Part shown: positions 6,236-6,261 of the stretch, in pieces
How the letters are laid out: every line of letters begins with the position of its first letter
Numbering within the stretch: the first letter of the stretch is position 1
Source of the DNA: Porphyromonadaceae bacterium UBA4277
GTDB taxonomy: Bacteria; Bacteroidota; Bacteroidia; Bacteroidales; Muribaculaceae
Length of the DNA: 6,261 nucleotides
Assembly (NCBI GenBank): GCA_002395965.1
Contig: DGVT01000013.1
Span: 1 to 6,261 of the forward strand
Direction of reading: 5' to 3'
The notes under the pieces: model-generated
Told to the model about the DNA's origin: nothing
Database searches by the model: none
The model's input: only the letters and a program-made list of their open reading frames with translations
Made by a program: the position numbers and the translations under genes

Positions 6236-6261
6236 AGTAAACGAGTAAACAAGTAAACGAG
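6236..6261 (+). repeat. Octamer tandem repeat, cut by the window edge
   Basis: AGTAAACG (6236-6243), AGTAAACA (6244-6251) and AGTAAACG (6252-6259) are three tandem copies with one variable base, and the next copy begins with AG at 6260. The array starts eight bases after the stop codon of the large gene. Its full length is unknown because the window ends. No terminator for the large gene is visible before it. Confidence 0.8.

Overview
The window looks like a chromosomal segment of a gut- or mouth-type member of the order Bacteroidales (Bacteroidota), most likely a Muribaculaceae- or Prevotella-like organism. The basis is: two matches to the Bacteroidota -7 promoter box TAnnTTTG placed just before start codons, no Shine-Dalgarno sequences but short A/T-rich leaders, a TPR-transmembrane-AraC one-component regulator, and a very large secreted BspA-type leucine-rich-repeat protein ending in a dockerin-like calcium-binding module. 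The genus is an inference.

Layout, all real genes on the + strand: (1) 1-36, promoter and leader; (2) 37-1734, a membrane-anchored regulator with periplasmic TPRs and a cytoplasmic AraC-type DNA-binding domain; (3) 1735-2258, a 524-base noncoding interval with GC-rich repeat units, an AT-rich island, many small inverted repeats, a good intrinsic terminator (2134-2169), and then a promoter (2204-2233) whose -7 box lies inside a perfect 11-bp inverted repeat followed by a T-tract; (4) 2259-2552, an unrecognised 97-residue protein with a charged, probably coiled-coil N-terminal half and a His/Ala/Thr-rich repetitive tail; (5) 2574-6227, a 1217-residue secreted BspA-like LRR_5 protein in which I see four successive head-LRR-cap modules, a further C-terminal domain and a dockerin-like pair of calcium loops; (6) 6228-6261, three tandem copies of an octamer running off the window edge.

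The small gene and the large LRR gene are 21 bases apart and probably form one transcript from the promoter near 2226. The regulator has its own promoter and is separated from them by a terminator. Its closeness suggests it could sense an envelope condition and control the surface-protein operon, but the sequence does not prove this.

I found no tRNA, rRNA, CRISPR array, transposase or phage gene. The best candidates for something undescribed are the small coiled-coil/His-tail protein paired with the adhesin-like protein, the promoter embedded in a terminator-like palindrome, and the hairpin-rich intergenic interval.
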